DNA of 64,000 nucleotides from Acidobacteriota bacterium. GTDB lineage: Bacteria; Acidobacteriota; Vicinamibacteria; Vicinamibacterales; UBA2999. The position numbers and the translations under genes are program-made. This document shows, piece after piece, positions 63,424-64,000 of the stretch (positions are counted from its first letter, which is position 1; every line of letters begins with the position of its first letter). The notes beneath the pieces are model-generated. The model did no database searches. It was not told the DNA's origin and saw only the letters and a list, made by a program, of their open reading frames with translations. The stretch is taken from NCBI GenBank assembly GCA_947482665.1, contig CANKJK010000014.1, positions 1 through 64,000 on the forward strand, written 5' to 3'.

Positions 63424-64000
63424 TCAGTCCTGCGCCTGGCGCCACTGCTCGAGGTCGCTGAGCGCCCGCATCGAGACGGCCGTCTTGCGTTCCACACGCC
63501 CCCGTGGCGGGTTCGGCAAGGCCTCCATGATCCCAAACGTGATGTTCGTGGGCTGGTACGTGGACGGATCCGCGTGCGACACATAGAAGCCCAGCGCGCC
63601 GAGAGCCGTCGTACGCGGAGGCGGCACGAAGGTCTGTCCCAAGGCGGCACACGCGGCGCTCATGCCGGCCGCCAACCCTGAGGCTGCGGACTCGACGTAG
63701 CCTTCCACCCCTGACACCTGCCCGGCAAAGTACAGCCCGGGCCTACCCCGCACCTGCCAGGTGTCCTCCAGCACGGTGGGTCCGTTGATGAAGGTGTTGC
63801 GGTGCACCATGCCGAAGCGCACAAACTCTGCCTGCGCCAGCCCTGGAATCATCCGCAGCACCCGTGCCTGCTCGCCCCACTTCAACTGCGTCTGGAATCC
63901 GACCAGGCTGAAGTGATCACCCGCCAGCGTGTCCTGCCGTAACTGCACGGCGGCATACGGAAACCGCCCGGTTCGCGGGTCGGTCAGGCCAACCGGCTTC
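63424..64000 (-). CDS. trmFO: Methylenetetrahydrofolate-tRNA-(uracil-5-)-methyltransferase TrmFO, C-terminal part
   Basis: About 192 residues of the C-terminal half; the frame runs off the right edge with [20 protein letters not shown]. Family marks: [75 protein letters not shown]. TrmFO is a flavoenzyme that makes m5U54 in tRNA from methylene-THF and FADH2. It lies 4 bases before xerC on the same strand, the classical order. The N-terminal FAD-binding part is outside the window. Confidence 0.95.
   Translation of the reverse strand, partial: KPVGLTDPRTGRFPYAAVQLRQDTLAGDHFSLVGFQTQLKWGEQARVLRMIPGLAQAEFVRFGMVHRNTFINGPTVLEDTWQVRGRPGLYFAGQVSGVEGYVESAASGLAAGMSAACAALGQTFVPPPRTTALGALGFYVSHADPSTYQPTNITFGIMEALPNPPRGRVERKTAVSMRALSDLEQWRQAQD

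Noticed and set aside
62247-63461. 404-codon plus-strand frame over hairpins and xerC
   Set aside because: Its repeated peptide bits come from the hairpin repeat; the minus strand encodes XerC with all catalytic residues.

Overview
The window is high-GC DNA that is almost fully coding. Several genes point to an Acidobacteriota-like bacterium, probably Vicinamibacteria-like: a DUF1592 multi-domain cytochrome with a DUF1552 partner and a secreted ankyrin protein, a DUF5916 barrel protein, TonB receptors with a carboxypeptidase-regulatory domain, the trmFO/xerC/hslVU set, B12-dependent ribonucleotide reductase, and sigma-54 regulators. This assignment is inferred from gene families, not from a marker gene. 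I see no rRNA, tRNA, CRISPR array, prophage or intact transposase.

Layout. 0-8 kb: a mostly minus-strand block with a DUF5916 protein, a K+ channel with RCK domain, a SWIB/histone-tail protein, an ABC ATPase, a kinase-less 7TM/PAS sensor and two small membrane proteins. 8-16 kb: a luciferase-like flavin oxidoreductase, a YcxB-like protein, then the operon DUF1592 cytochrome - DUF1552 - ankyrin, which ends at a clear intrinsic terminator. 15.4-24 kb: a zinc-knuckle SDR protein, a TMEM175-type channel, a long palindromic MITE-like element, a TonB-type receptor, a divergent amidohydrolase and a polytopic membrane protein. 24-32 kb: GT2 glycosyltransferase, TrmO, aldo/keto reductase, a hairpin-rich gap, nrdJ with two NrdR-like boxes, an NTF2-like protein and a VOC protein.

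31.8-36.5 kb: a two-component operon (NtrC-type regulator, sensor kinase, lipoprotein) and a CPBP protease-like protein. 36.5-51.5 kb: eleven tightly packed minus-strand genes, hslV-hslU-FN3 lipoprotein-transaldolase-carboxylase beta-biotin carboxylase-biotin carrier-tamB-tamA-SurA-N-like. Many junctions overlap (TGATG, TAGTG, ATGA), so protein quality control, acyl-CoA carboxylation and outer-membrane assembly appear to be co-expressed.

51.6-62.4 kb: a regulatory and envelope segment between hslV and xerC. It holds a PEGA lipoprotein with a near-consensus sigma-54 promoter, an amino-acid permease, an ECF sigma/anti-sigma pair with two downstream envelope genes, an HTH-receiver fusion, an ABC-F ATPase, a PAS histidine kinase and a second NtrC-type regulator. 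62.5-64 kb: xerC and the 3' part of trmFO. The xerC boundary carries two tandem hairpins with a conserved 59-nt core but unrelated, self-complementary arms. I consider this the most unusual structure in the window.
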